In this document: piece after piece, positions 24,571 to 36,787 of the stretch
Layout: every line of letters begins with the position of its first letter
How positions within the stretch are numbered: the first letter of the stretch is position 1
Origin: Purshia tridentata
Lineage: Eukaryota > Streptophyta > Magnoliopsida > Rosales > Rosaceae
Length of the DNA: 64,000 bases
Assembly (NCBI GenBank): GCA_003254885.1
Contig: QANT01004195.1
Coordinates: 1-64,000 of the forward strand
Reading direction: 5' to 3'
Notes under the pieces: generated by a model
The model's database searches: none
The model's input: only the letters and a program-made list of their open reading frames with translations
What the model was told of the DNA's origin: nothing
Translations under genes and position numbers: made by a program

Positions 24571-26355
24571 CTATGAACCATAAGAGAGTGGAATTCCTGT
24601 GGTCCCAAGCCAATCACCTGCCCCATGTAAGAACAATCCAACTGAGAACTGCTTTGCAATCTCTTCAGTACAATTTTTTCTATACCCACCCCAGGTGACC
24701 CTGTGCCTTGTGTCTGATCCAGGTCCAAAATTCAAGTACTCAGTGTACTCTACTGTGTCCACTGTGCTATACTCATTCCACTTTGACCACCCTAGTGGGT
24801 GTATCATGTCCCCTAAAAAGCTCTTCATGACTATAGTCCTTGAATAGTTTCTCCAAGGCCTACCCAAGAAAAATATGAAATTTTGCCTCTCAGTCTTATT
24901 GAAATCTGGTGCAGCCACTATGGAACAGTTCTGCAATGCAATCCCAGTGTTCTGATTTGGGTCTGTTCTCCCTTGAGCAGTGATCATCACTTCCTGACCG
25001 GGGTTTGGTTTTCGAACAACTACTGAACAGTTTTGGAAGACTGCAGCTGCATTTCCAAAAATGAAATCAATCGTGCCTTCGATTATGCATTCGCGAAAGA
25101 ATTGGCGGAGGGAATGAACATAAAGGGTGTCTTGGTATGAACTGAAATTGCAATGATAAAATGCAGAGTTAGAGGTCACTCTTGCAGCAACAGCCTGGAA
25201 CTTTCTTGAACCTGCTATGTTGCTTATGGTCAAGTCCCTGGCTAGGAACTTGTCCCCAGTTACAGCTGCAAAGATTCAGGACAAGAAATTGTTTAACTTT
25301 CGGTCATCAAATTTCAAATACATGTTATAAATGTCAAGAATACATAAGAATTAATAATTTTCTGAACCAAGAAAATGTGACATACTTAAAGTAGCTGTGG
25401 CAAAGGTGGAATACCCGTCAGCAAAGCTTTTATACCCTGTGATTATGGTGCTGTTCATCCCATCTCCAATCAACATGATATTAACCTTTTCTCTGGCAAT
25501 CTCTACAGTCTCATTGTAAACCCCTGCATTTATTTTAATCACAAACCTGCTCATGCTATTGTTAGGAGCCATCTTCAATGCTTCGCCAATAGTCTCATAA
25601 TCTCCACTTCCATCAGCAGCAACAACAATGTCAGGAGGCCTCATTCTTTGTACTTTTCTCTGCATCAGATTTCGGTCACCGGGCAACATCCAGTTTGGGA
25701 ACATTTTTGTCTTTGACTTCTTGGTAATAAGCTTCTTCTGTTCATTTAGGACTTTCTCTTGGTACTTGATTATGGCCAAGCAATTGCTCATCATTTGAGA
25801 AACAGGAGTCAACAACCCCTGAAGGTGATCTTTGAGACCCTTTTGGTTCTCAGAATCAAGCTCCTCCAATTCGAAAAACCCATCAATGCAAGTGTTCTCA
25901 TTTGTCATGGCTGCACTAATAAGAGTCTTGAGATTACCATATGACACATGATTGGTGTGCAAGTCATCAACTGCCTGGTCAAGCTCATAGAGGGTTTGGT
26001 CCAACATCTCCTGGCAATCTTTGAGCGCATTCTTTTCTTGCAGGCTCAAATCTTGGAGGGTCAAAAGGGCTTCCATCCCCTTCTTGGTTCTTGCCACTGA
26101 TGCCACAGTGTGGTTAATCGAAGCTTCAAGAAAACGATGGAGGACAGTGAAGAAATGATCAGGGGAATGAACAGAGGCAAGGATAGTGAAGCAGAGAGAT
26201 GGGTAGAGAGTGTTTGTGCAAGCTTTCTTGATGGTCGGGTGTGGAAGAAGGTGGCCAAAAGATGAGCCAGCGAAGAAGGAAGCAAGAACCAACGCTGTTA
26301 AGGAAGGAAGGAACGTGAACATGCTCATCTTGATGAAGTTTCTTGATCGCTTCAT
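24571..26355 (-). CDS. Pectinesterase/pectinesterase inhibitor (type I PME)
   Basis: Two exons, 26355-25386 and 25265-24571, give 554 residues, the normal size and two-exon structure for group-1 plant PMEs. The N-terminus has a basic stretch and a hydrophobic signal/anchor (about 10-35). The PMEI pro-domain (about 45-200) shows its conserved cysteines in KKACTNTLYPSLC, ALKDCQEM and NENTCIDGF. A basic processing region (RNLMQRKVQR) separates it from the catalytic domain beginning PPDIVVAADGSGDY. Active-site motifs are intact: GYSTFATATL, FQAVAARV, YQDTLY, DFIFGNAA and LGRPW. The product demethylesterifies homogalacturonan after release of the pro-domain. It converges on the plus-strand hydrolase/CPBP gene, with about 800 bp between stop codons. 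It is a different subfamily from the PME at 1092-3198, so not a recent tandem copy. Confidence 0.96.
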
Positions 26356-26433
26356 GTTGAGGATTCTCTGAAAGATGCTAAGCTTATTAGTTTCTGTTTT
26401 GTTGAATCGAATAGAAAATGATGGTTAGACTCT

Positions 26434-26442
26434 ATTTATATA
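26434..26442 (-). promoter_or_regulatory. TATA box of the type I PME gene
   Basis: The minus strand reads TATATAAAT about 80 bp upstream of the start codon at 26355, a near-consensus plant TATA element that predicts a leader of about 50 nt. Confidence 0.7.
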
Positions 26443-27210
26443 AACACTTCAAAGAGACATAAAAGTGAAACTCGAACTTTGGTTTGTGGCATTATCTGAC
26501 ATCGAACTTTGGTTTATCATGACTGCATATAAAAACTTTTCAACTTGTGTCCCATTTATTTCAGACAACGTATCAAACTTCATGTGACAATTTCTTTAAC
26601 ACAAAATCTTACACGAATAAACGGGTGTGGAGCCAAAATTTGAAACTTTTATGGGATAAAGTATAAAAAACTTTTTCTCCAATTTTTTTTAGCCTATTAC
26701 GAATTTACTAGCATTTCAGTACTTGTCCGTCCTAGTCCTACCAGTGTACTTGTTTTTCTGAAGTTTTTTTTATTTTTTACTTTTGTCACAGTTTTACCTC
26801 CTTGTAATTGGTTATAACGGGACAGTTTACCTCCATTTTTTTAACTTTGGAATTTGGATTGTGATTTTGTTATGAGTTCAGCCAAAGAAGAGATTAAAGC
26901 TAAATACTGGACCAACCCACCATAGTAAGAAAGCTAAAGTAAAAATTGATCATGCTTAATTGGACATCAAAACAAACAGTTGGTGAAGCAAAGTCGACTT
27001 CAATTGATTAATGGGTTAAAACCCAAGTTCAAACAATTGCAACAAGAAAAATGAAAAATGAAAAGTCAAAAGAAAAGGAAAATCAAAACCCCTTTTTGGT
27101 GATCACAATATCCAAAACAATTGAGAATTATTCCTCAAACTACGGAAAAAAAAAACTCCACTCTTAGCCAACTGCTTCCGCCACTTTTATTTACTCCGAA
27201 AAACTTTCAT

Positions 27211-30200
27211 TTACTCTTCAGCAAGAGGAACAGCCTCAGCCTGAAAGGTGGCACAGAAAGGAATGTAGGTCAGAATCACAAGAACAATCAGAAGAAGATA
27301 GTACAACTAATAATTGTTTGGTTAGTGAGCAAAGAAACTTACCAATTTACGATACTTGAGGGCATAAAACATTTCAAGATAGCGCCGGCTCTCAAGGCGA
27401 TCGAGGTTAGACACATGCTTCCAGAAGCCATAAACTCCAGTGAGGGTCAAGAGTCTCTCAGAGTAGATTTGCCATGTAAACCTACACAACGCAACACAAC
27501 AAACCAAATAAGAAAATCTAGTGCCAAACTAAGCCAATTAAACTTGAAATAGTGACTTCAAAGAAGGCCTTGCTTACTTTTCATGAATACGCTTCAAGCC
27601 TCCCTGGGAAATCTTGTCCCAGTGAGTAGGGTCAGCCTTGCTCTTCTCAAAGAAATCAACAAGGATTGCAGAAGCTTGATCTCCATGATATGGATCAATG
27701 TGGTAGCCAGATTTCCCGTGTACAATGATCTCTGCAGGGCCACCTTTACATGTAGCAAATGTTGGCAATCCACAAGTCATGGCCTCAACAACAGTCAGAC
27801 CAAAGGCTTCATAAACTGCAGGCTGCACAAAAGCTCCCTTGGTGTCAGCAATGACACGGTAGAGTTCTCCGTTCCTCACACGGTTCATCTGGGAAGAAAT
27901 CCATCTGAACTGCCCATTCAACTTGTAGGTATCGATCAGCTCGTACATCTTCTTCATCTCAGCTTTCTCCTCGTTGTCTTTTGACTCCTTTCGTCGGTCT
28001 CCAGCAACCACAACCAGGTTAACCAATTCTCTGAGCCGGGCATTCTTACCATACCATTCAACCAGTCCGGTGATGTTCTTCACACGATCCAGCCTTGCCA
28101 TTGTGAATATGATTGGCTTGCTCCGATCCTTCAAAACACATCTGTTGGGAAAATACACATAAATGAGAATATTTTCAATTATGGCACAAGCAAATGTAAT
28201 TGGGGCAAAAGAGATGGAACTTACAAGTGTTCCTCATTCTCAACTTGGCTGTAAAGGAGCTCTTCAATTTCAGGGTGGAATGATGTCAACCTCCTTTTCG
28301 TCTCGCTGTATGGGTAGTATATGCTCATGTCTGCTCCCGGTGAAACAATGTTGAACTTGGGATCGAAGACATCGATTCCATGAACAACTCTGTATAGTCC
28401 AGGAAGAGTGAAAGCAGTGTGACTCTCATACTGACCAACTGTGTCCTTGCTGCAAGCATACACAGGAAACAAAATTAGGGTCCGAGGATATTAGTTGCTT
28501 GATACAAAAGAAAAAAAATAAAAAATCCAAGGTAAGAGATATACCTTCCAGCAATCTCTTGGAAGGTACTTGTGATAATGAAATCAGTGTGGTTCATGGC
28601 TATGAGATCAGCTGTAAACTGGCATGAGAAGTGATATTTGTCATCTAATTTCTTCCAGTAAAGGTCAGAATCAGGGTATTTTGTCTTCTCCAAGGCATGA
28701 GCAATGGTGCACTGCAAAAACCAGAGAATGTATTTAGCTACTAACAACTAACAAAGGAATTAAAAACTAATAATATCAAATGGGCAATGACAAACCTGTG
28801 TGACACCCAATTTATGTGACAACAATGAGGCCACAATGTTCCCATCACTGTAATTTCCAATGATGAGATCAGGCTTGCCCTGTAGCTCCTTGGCAAGTTC
28901 TTGTGCCACATCCTAATAACAAGAAAATTGCTTATATTAGAATCAAACTCAAGCAACAAAAGAAAAAAAGCAATAAACACCTCATTGGAACAAGATCTTA
29001 TAATAAAAAAAGGGAAAGTGAGAGCATTAATCAAAAGTTCACCTCTGTGTAAGTCTCTAGGTAGGGCCAGACTTCAAATCTAGAGATCCATTTGCGGACA
29101 ATTCCCTTCTCTGTTCTAAAGGGAACACGAAGAATATCTGCATGCTCGGTTCCATACACTCTCTCAAGACGCTGACCGCATGTGGTTCCTGCTGCATCAG
29201 GAAGGAGTCTTGTGATCTGTGTAGGAAACACCAAAGCGTCAGATGGAGGTCCAAAATCACAAGAGACCATGAATAAAGCAGGCTAAAAATTGTCCACAAA
29301 ACTTACAATGAGAATGCGTGGGGTGATATCCAGCCCCTGTTGCTTGATACGCTTAAGCATCTCACTCTCCAAAGCCCGAACTTGATCCAAGATATAAACA
29401 ACCTATAAGAAAAAAAATCCAAAATGAGAAATTAATTTAACTCAAATTAGCACAAATAATGTTACATATGTTTACATTAGGCTTGTAAACTAACCTGGCC
29501 TCCAGTGTCAGGGTACCCCAAGACATTGTCTTGGGCAAAATAGCCATGGGGAGATAGGATCACAACATTAAAAACCATGGGGATTCTGCCAAGGAATTTT
29601 TCAAGAGTGCAAGGGTCAGGTGCCTCAAGAAGATCCAACAGAAGTTGGATCATTTCAAGCACACGCTCAGCGGTGTCTCCCCAGCCTCTCTCCAAACCAA
29701 GCTCCTGCAGCTTGTGCTCGAAAGCTTTGTATGGGCTTTCTGGGGCAAGTTCAGAGAGATACTCCTCTGCCTTCCTCAGCACATGTTGGAGTGCATTGAC
29801 ATTCTGAATTCTGTCATTTAGCATCATATTCTGCACGGAAAAAAAAAAAAAAAAAANNNNNAAAAAAAAAAAAAAAAAACAAATACCAATTAACTCAATA
29901 GTACAACAATCAATCTATGGTGGTAACGTTTGTCAATGAGAGAAATGGATATGCAGCCACTCATACCTTGCCCTGGTAGCAGTGAACTCGGAGAAATTCG
30001 AGCAATGGATGCATGCTCTCCTTGTCATGGAAGAGCTTTGCAGAAAGATGACGGTTGAGGAACTCAACACCATTTCCGATGGACTTTGAGAGAGTTGGGC
30101 GTGGGAAAGATGCATTGAATGGTTCAAAGTCCAACTCAAGCACAAAGTTTCCATTGGAACTGCAATTAAAAGTAGCACAAATTGTTAAGATATCAACAAA

Positions 30201-30956
30201 GCACCAAGGAATTTAACAGCCAAATCAAGCATAAAAAACCCAAAATCTACCTTCCATCAACAAGTTCCTCTTTGAAGTGCAAGTACTCAGCTGCACTCAG
30301 TGTCTCAACAACGAGTGCGTGGACATTCACACGAATGTAATCCCAGACACCGGGTCTGGGACGAACAGCAAGGGCCACCCATGGAGGGAAAACAATAGCT
30401 TCCTACATTACAAAACAATAAGAATTAAGAAGAAAGAAATTGTAGGAAAATCACCGAGTAAACTCAGAAATAATGAATGCTTAGCAAATCAATGAGATCT
30501 ATGTTTACCTGGGTAGAGTTCAGAACTTCTCCAAAAGCCCCATCCAGCAGCTTCTGTCTGTTCTTTTCAGGAATTGCTTCAAACTCAGCAATGAGTTGAT
30601 GGGGTTGGAGAAACCCTTTTCCCTTGTTCACAATCCTACAACATTCCACAAGCCCTCACATAAGCAGGCCTTAAAACTACTTTATTTTCAGTCCTAAACA
30701 AATGTGCTTATTACTTCTCTTTTTTATTATAAATATTTAACAAGAACCATCTTGATACTACATGCTTCTATACAAGGCATAATGTTCATAAAAAATATTA
30801 AAAAAATGAACATGTTTCTGTTCAACATATAGATATAATAATGATCTGAGACATGTACCTTGAAAGCAGGGCCACGATCTCATTCCTGTGGGCAGAGAGA
30901 GTCTCATCCAACCTCTCGCGGAGGCTGTGAGCACGGGTCAGCACACGTTCAGCCAT
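27211..30956 (-). CDS. SUS: Sucrose synthase
   Basis: Sucrose + UDP to UDP-glucose + fructose, cytosolic or membrane-associated; supplies cellulose, callose and starch synthesis. Thirteen coding exons: 30956-30859, 30635-30509, 30402-30251, 30159-29967, 29830-29495, 29402-29307, 29216-29043, 28912-28796, 28711-28545, 28449-28225, 28141-27578, 27481-27343, 27240-27211; all phases join, giving 805 residues, the standard SUS1-type length. Visible features: Ser11 in [10 protein letters not shown], the CDPK phosphorylation site; the N-terminal regulatory region; [15 protein letters not shown] at the start of the GT-B catalytic part; GNYSDGN; and the glycosyltransferase-4 EX7E motif EAFGLTVVE. The last exon is tiny (10 codons including stop; AEAVPLAEE), a known trait of this gene group. 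A 5-N assembly gap lies in intron 4 and does not touch an exon. Which SUS clade member it is cannot be fixed without a tree. Confidence 0.97.
29857..29861. other. Assembly gap (5 N) inside a poly-A run
   Basis: Five undetermined bases sit between runs of A in intron 4 of the sucrose synthase gene (poly-T in gene orientation, close to the acceptor at 29830). Homopolymer length here is uncertain; coding sequence is unaffected. Confidence 0.99.
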
Positions 30957-31958
30957 TGCTAGCAGCTTAAACAAAAACAGAGAACCTGAAAACTGCAAGA
31001 AGTACAATCCCACTATGAGTATAACATGTTATCCAGAAAGTTCAGAAACTCCACAATAAATAGAGATGGATAAATGGATAATCACCAACATAAAGTCAAC
31101 GTTACAACCTTAATTATATTTAATAGTATTATTCTAGAAGGCAAAGATTTCTTTGTTTTTCTAAAACCAACCACCGGCCACCGGCCACCAACCACAATAT
31201 ACAAATTTTAATTTGAGTATAGGTTCAACTAAGAATTGCAACCTTAAATAGTGCCCCTAGAGAATTATGGAAAGAACCCAGTGGTCTTTGGAAGCTTAAC
31301 CACTGACTTTAAGTATTTAACAATTAGATCCAAGTTCCAACCAGAAACATATTAAAAATTACGAGTTCTTAGCAAAAGCAGAGAAAACGCTATAACAAAA
31401 AACAAAGAGAGACATCATTTACGTTTATGGAAAAAAGATGAGAACGAAAAATGGTGCATTGAAGGCAGAGTTGACAAAAAGTAGATAATTTGAACAAAAA
31501 GAATATATGGGAATGAATTTTTGTCCAAGAAAAAAGTTGGAAAGACTCCATCAGATGAAAAATCCATTTTCTTTTTGCTTGTTGGACTGAGACAAACAAG
31601 TCAAAAAGAAAAACGCTTTTTTTCTTTGTTCTATAATATTATAATAGTGATGAATATTCAACAAACAACAGCATAATGAAAAGCATGAAGATCTATGCTA
31701 AAATACTGCTGCTTTGAAACCGAAACAGAGCATATCTGACCCAGCATTCAGAACACAGTGATCTACATGATTTAAAAGCTCCAGACTTTTAAGCCAAAAA
31801 GACAATTACCAAGAAGAACAAGAACAAGAAAAACACAGAAGTGCAAGAAAATAACAGAGACTAGCAGTACCTAGACCAAGAAAACAGAGAAAAGGAAACT
31901 CCCAAGAGAAAACAGAGAAGGGTGAATGGTGTGGTTTGGTAGGCAAAGTTGGTAGGTG
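30957..31958 (-). other. 5' leader with probable leader intron of sucrose synthase
   Basis: Sucrose synthase genes usually carry a long intron in the 5' UTR. Here the minus strand shows an acceptor TTTTCAG| at about 30993, a short leader up to the ATG, and donor candidates GGTCTAG|GTACTG (about 31870) or TTCTTG|GTAATT (about 31808). The first, non-coding exon would be the CT-rich stretch at about 31870-31930. Nothing else is recognisable in the 1 kb. Confidence 0.6.
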
Positions 31959-31965
31959 ATTTATA
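31959..31965 (-). promoter_or_regulatory. Putative TATA box of sucrose synthase
   Basis: The minus strand reads CTATAAATC just upstream of the CT-rich non-coding first exon. Spacing suits a transcription start near 31925-31935. Confidence 0.55.
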
Positions 31966-31969
31966 GTGG

Positions 31970-33880
31970 TAGCCCAAGACCAAATGAGTAAGTGAAAGAC
32001 TCGGACAAGACGGTCACAAAATCTGAAAAGGGTACCCCGGAAATCTCTTTTTATCCTTTTTACCCTTGGTCTTATTTATTTTACAAATACTGCAAAATGA
32101 TACACTTTTAGGGGTAATTTCGTACATGCGCAAGATATATTGGAATTATTGCGTATCTGTAAAAAAAATGAGGATAGGATCCTAATAATTTCAGTATTTC
32201 ACTGCAACATATGGTAAGAAATGAGAAGGTCAAACATTTTAAGCCATTTCATTTAAAGGCCTTGGTATTCAAGCATATAGTTGCCCTTTATATTACAGGC
32301 CTTGGTCTCCAAGAAATCCAGAGGATTTTCCACAAGAAACCAGAATCATGGAAAGTGGGCAAGAAATTTAATTTTTGGCGGTGTTAAAGAAGGGTCAGAG
32401 AAAGTGAAGAGGGTGGGGCATCAAAGGAGGTTGGTGCTATTACTGGTGATGATTCACAAGTTGGACTTTTGGACTTTTAGACTTTGTAGTTATTTCCTAT
32501 ACATTGATAAGGATAAACCCTGTTCTATATAGGCCCATTGGGTTCATGGGGTTTAATGTAATCCAATCTTTGGTATTGGATAAATATTTTATAAGTATAA
32601 CAATACAGGTGTACATATAGCATATATATTTTATAATTTATACTACATTGTAGTTTGTACCATTTTCTGGTATAGAACAAAGGTTATGTAGAAAGGTGGT
32701 ACATATAATAAGATGAAAAATATAATATATGTATTTTGTTGAAGAATATGCTGGATCTGATCCTATTATATATTTATTGTAATGGTGCTGTGCTGATGGG
32801 AGCAAAGAGCAATTATCGGGGGTGGGAAAGAACTGACTGAAAATATCTACAAAAGTGTCAAATTAAGCTAGCTTAGCAAGAAACATTGAATTTAGAGTTA
32901 AGGATCAATATCAAACAATGTGTAAAATATAACACTACTTTGATATTTGTCTACTCTTTCTTTGGTAATAACTTTACCTTGAAATTATGCCACCAAACGT
33001 ACCACTAAGCACCAATCAACCAATCAATATTTTGTGGAAAGGAGAAAGCTAGAAATGAATGAATGAATGAATGAATATTTGAAGGAATAAAGGCAGAGGT
33101 TCAAAACGCAGAGAATGAGAGAATGAAAGAAAGGCAATGAGAATGGGATGGAGAAGATGAAGACTAGACAGCCTTTTTATATGGGCATAATGAGGGAAAG
33201 AGAGGAGGTCATGTCATCCTCCTTCACCTTCCTGGTGGTGGGTAATGGAGTTTAATTAATAATTCTTAGCAAAAAAATAAGGTTAATAGTTTTTGAAACA
33301 GTGCCTCTGTTTTTGTGAAAACCAGTGTTACTGTTGTGTATACTGCGGCCACACCTTCCTGTGGTTTGGTTGTTCCTTTCACAAAACCGCTTTTTTCCCG
33401 CTTTCCCATCCCATATAATATTTAACCCATTACTGTTTTTTTACTCATCTTCTCCAAATCTACTTTTTTCTTTAATTTATTAAATTATCCACTTTCTTCT
33501 TCAACTCCTTCTAATTCCTCTGCTTTTGTTTCTTAATTTCTACCATCATATTATAATTGTTCTAATTCCTTCTGTACCTTCAGCGTTTGAACAAAGTATA
33601 AACAAGTCCATCTATATATTTCTAATTAATTTATGAGCATGTTACTCTTCTTGAGTCTTGGCCTATGAGCCTGTCCTGGTTTTTCTGTGGGTCCTGTTTT
33701 CTTTGACCTGACGCCCTTTGGGGAGGTAACGGGTTTTGGCGGGTGTTGTTTCTCTCTCCGTCAGGGGCATTTTTGTCATTTCCCTTTTCAATTAGCTACC
33801 CCTACCAGAAAGAAAGGGAAAAGTAAGAAGAAAAAGAAAAAAGAAAACACGAACGTACAGTGGGCTTTTATTGGGGAAAG
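31970..33880. other. Intergenic DNA between divergent genes, first part
   Basis: No supported gene. Contains a (GAAT)n tetranucleotide run at about 33056-33078 and AT-rich tracts. ORFs at 32281-32532 and 33687-34043 have no recognisable domain and are rejected. Confidence 0.5.
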
Positions 33881-33884
33881 TTCG

Positions 33885-34210
33885 GTTACAGCGCGCCAGA
33901 GGCGTTACGGTGAGGGGTCACGTCACTTGTGTCGGAAAACCGAAATACAAATTCCAAGGTCTTCTCGTCGAGTGACGTGGCTCGTATTGATTGGTAGGCT
34001 GACAGAATCTCACTCGCTGCTTGAGAGATCAGATTACACATGAAGAGCGAGGTAGAAGTGGAGTTGTTGGTAGGGTATTGGCACCGATAATTTGGATTGG
34101 ATATAATAGGGTGGTCCCCACGGACACGTCAGACGTGGGCCCGCACGTACCAAATGTGGGTGAGTGGGTCACCCGCTGCCAATTCGCGTTTGGCTTTGTG
34201 AGAAAAGGGA
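33885..34210. promoter_or_regulatory. GC-richer island with clustered ACGT-core motifs
   Basis: A short island less AT-rich than its surroundings carries TCACGTCA (33918-33925), TGACGTGG (33973-33980), and GACACGTCAGACGTGGGC (34123-34140), all of the ACGT-core type bound by plant bZIP factors. It is about 2 kb from the sucrose synthase leader and 3.7 kb from the kinesin leader, with no gene of its own visible. Regulatory function is inference. Confidence 0.3.
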
Positions 34211-35494
34211 CAAAAGGCTAGGATTTCGATGTCTGATGTGGCAAGTACCACCGACATCATATGCCTTTAACGTAATATTTTGGTTTGTGGTGTGTGTGTA
34301 AAAGTAAGAATTAAGAAATAAGGGTACTTTAACTTTAGAAAGAAAATAAAAAAAGTATTAATTATTATGGTGAATTAGATTGAAATCCAACGAGGGAGAG
34401 CAAGTTGGTTGCAAATCCATTGGCTGTCCATTGCCCATTAGTGGTTTTGAGGACATATTTTTTATTTTTTATTTTTGTGAATTCATACTTGATGACTAAA
34501 TTTGTCGTATGATTTAATTATGGTCATAAACTTATAGGTTTTAGGACTTGATTAGAAGAAGACTTGGAGATTCAAACTTTCTATACAGAATTGCCATTTG
34601 CCACTTCTCTGTTTGGTACACTTTCCATAAATTTATTATTTAATTCGCCATTTAAAGTATAGCACTATCCATACCCGTACTGTACAGCTGTTGACGTATA
34701 TAGGTCATAAATTCATAATTAATAATTGCCCCACGTCAATTTTATTCACATCAAAGATTGGAATTCCAGTTTCAGATCAACGACAATCAAGCCACCAAAA
34801 AGTCATGAAAACTTTCCTTTGAAAGCCAAATAGCCAATGCATGTTTATTGAATTTCAACCTATGAATTAGGTACGCACTAAGTGACGTAAATAAAATGAG
34901 GTTTCCATGCATTCATTGTGTGATGTTTAATAATTCAAAGGCAGTTTGAAAAACTAATAATAAAGAAGTTATGTTATGAGTAACTTCATTTGCTTAGCAA
35001 CATGCTAATGGCCTAGCACATCCACTTAGAAAAAGTAATTAAACAATCAAATATGAGGCGGTGGGCATGCTGTTTAAATAAAGCAGAATATATACAAGTG
35101 ATCATGCTTAGAATAGATTTTAAAGCCATAGTACCAAATGAACAAGATGGCCTCTTTTCTTATTATTCAATCTAAAATCTCCATCAGCAACCACATTTTT
35201 CAGCTTCAACAAAACTGAAGCCATTTCAATGTCATTTAGTGAAGGTTCTTTTGGAGTGCATTTCCTTTTTAATATATCCAACTATATATTTTTATAAGCC
35301 CACAAATACTATATACGTTGATATTCTCTTCAATTTAATCATTCGAATGTTATATAAATTTGTAATTTATCAAAAAATCTCAACTTTGGTGTAGTTGAAT
35401 CACTTTTCGTGCTAATGAGCCACTTTTCTCCAACATTATAGTCGCATTTTGTTGCTGCATTTGATTGCATCGATCATAACCTAGCTACTTGCCT

Positions 35495-35534
<40 letters not shown>

Positions 35535-36525
35535 CTCTCTCTCTTAGTTGATTAGTGATGCGCGCAAATCATCTGTTGTGGCCCCTAATCCTTTACCATT
35601 ATCATTTACGTTTAGGCAATACTTTTGTCTTAGAATTGAAGGAACAATAATTTTAAAACTCGACAGAGCAGGCCCAGCTACGACATGCAATCCAGTGCTT
35701 TCTTTCTCTATCTTACGCACCCTCCATCAAGTACCTGGAACCAATATTCATGCCGTTTCATCTTATATTAAAATTAAACTTGTAAAATAGCATAAAAATA
35801 TGATGATATAGAAATTAAAAGTTTGCAATTAACATGGTCATGAGTCATGGGTCATGGTAGTTTTCAACCCTATCACAATTGGCAAATAATAGTAGTTGAA
35901 TTCTCATAAAAGCAAAACAACTAAGTTTAATTACTTAATCGTACTTGCGGATAATTATATGTATCGGCAATTTATCCAAACCTTCAACCATTTTATAATT
36001 GATTCGAATGGTTTGTGGGGCACATCTCAGACAAAGGCTCTCCATTTGTTGTTTGGTGCATATTACTTTTCTTACACTCAAAGCCTACGCTAATTATAGA
36101 TATTATAACATGTTTTTCCTTTTTTGTTGGGTGGATAGTTGAACTTAAAGCACCTGAAAAACAACTTACTCAAACATACCCATGCATCTTTATTGTTTAA
36201 GACTTAAGAGTAATATATATATATATATTACATTTTGGTGATCACATATTGTGTGATGGTTGATGTAAAAAAGTCATTGACCATTCTAACTGATGTGTAC
36301 TTGTAATGTAATTGGCTAACGTGGTGGGACCTTGATTTCATCTCCTAATTACTCAAGTGGGGTTTTGAAAAGAAAGATCATGCAAGCGAAAGGCTGCATG
36401 TCATTCTTGTCATAACAGTCAGATGCAGCATGTGTTTGTAAGTGACAATCATGACCTTTGTCCGATTGTTTCAGCTTAATGTTTTTTGAAAGTATACTTT
36501 TTCTTTTTCTGTTTTCCATTGAATT

Positions 36526-36573
36526 AAAATGCCATGAGGCTTTTGGCCAAAAAAAAAAAATGCCATGAGGCTT
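36526..36573 (+). mobile_element. Miniature A-tailed insertion A with flanking direct repeats
   Basis: A 13-bp core repeat TGCCATGAGGCTT (17 bp if the preceding A bases are counted) occurs at 36530-36542 and 36561-36573. Between them is only TTGGCC followed by 12 A. Short insert, A-tail and long target-like repeat together look like a retroposition event with extreme 5' truncation. Confidence 0.6.
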
Positions 36574-36738
36574 AAGGTCTGTCACACGTACTTTATTGTT
36601 AAATTAACCCACGTTGAAATGGATTGATAAATTAGCCTTATATATATATATTGTTAGGGTTGATACATCAATCCTAATGAAATGGAAATTATATCTGTTC
36701 ATAAAGAGGTTCAGATATTTGCCTTGTGCTTGGAATTT

Positions 36739-36787
36739 AAGAAAAAGTTCATCTTTGAGCACCCAAAAAAAGAAAAAGTTCATCTTC
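36739..36787 (+). mobile_element. Miniature A-tailed insertion C with flanking direct repeats
   Basis: AAGAAAAAGTTCATCTT (17 bp) occurs at 36739-36755 and 36770-36786; the first A of the second copy may belong to the tail. The 15-bp insert is TGAGCACCC plus six A. Same architecture as insertion A, 200 bp away. Confidence 0.6.

Noticed and set aside
1092-26355. Two pectinesterases as a tandem gene cluster
   Set aside because: They belong to different subfamilies (with and without the PMEI pro-domain) with different exon structures and lie 21 kb apart, so no recent duplication.
33687-34221. Two overlapping plus-strand ORFs (118 and 66 codons)
   Set aside because: Lys-rich low-complexity and basic peptides with no family motif; the frames overlap and no splice structure links them. 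Explained by the GC-richer patch.
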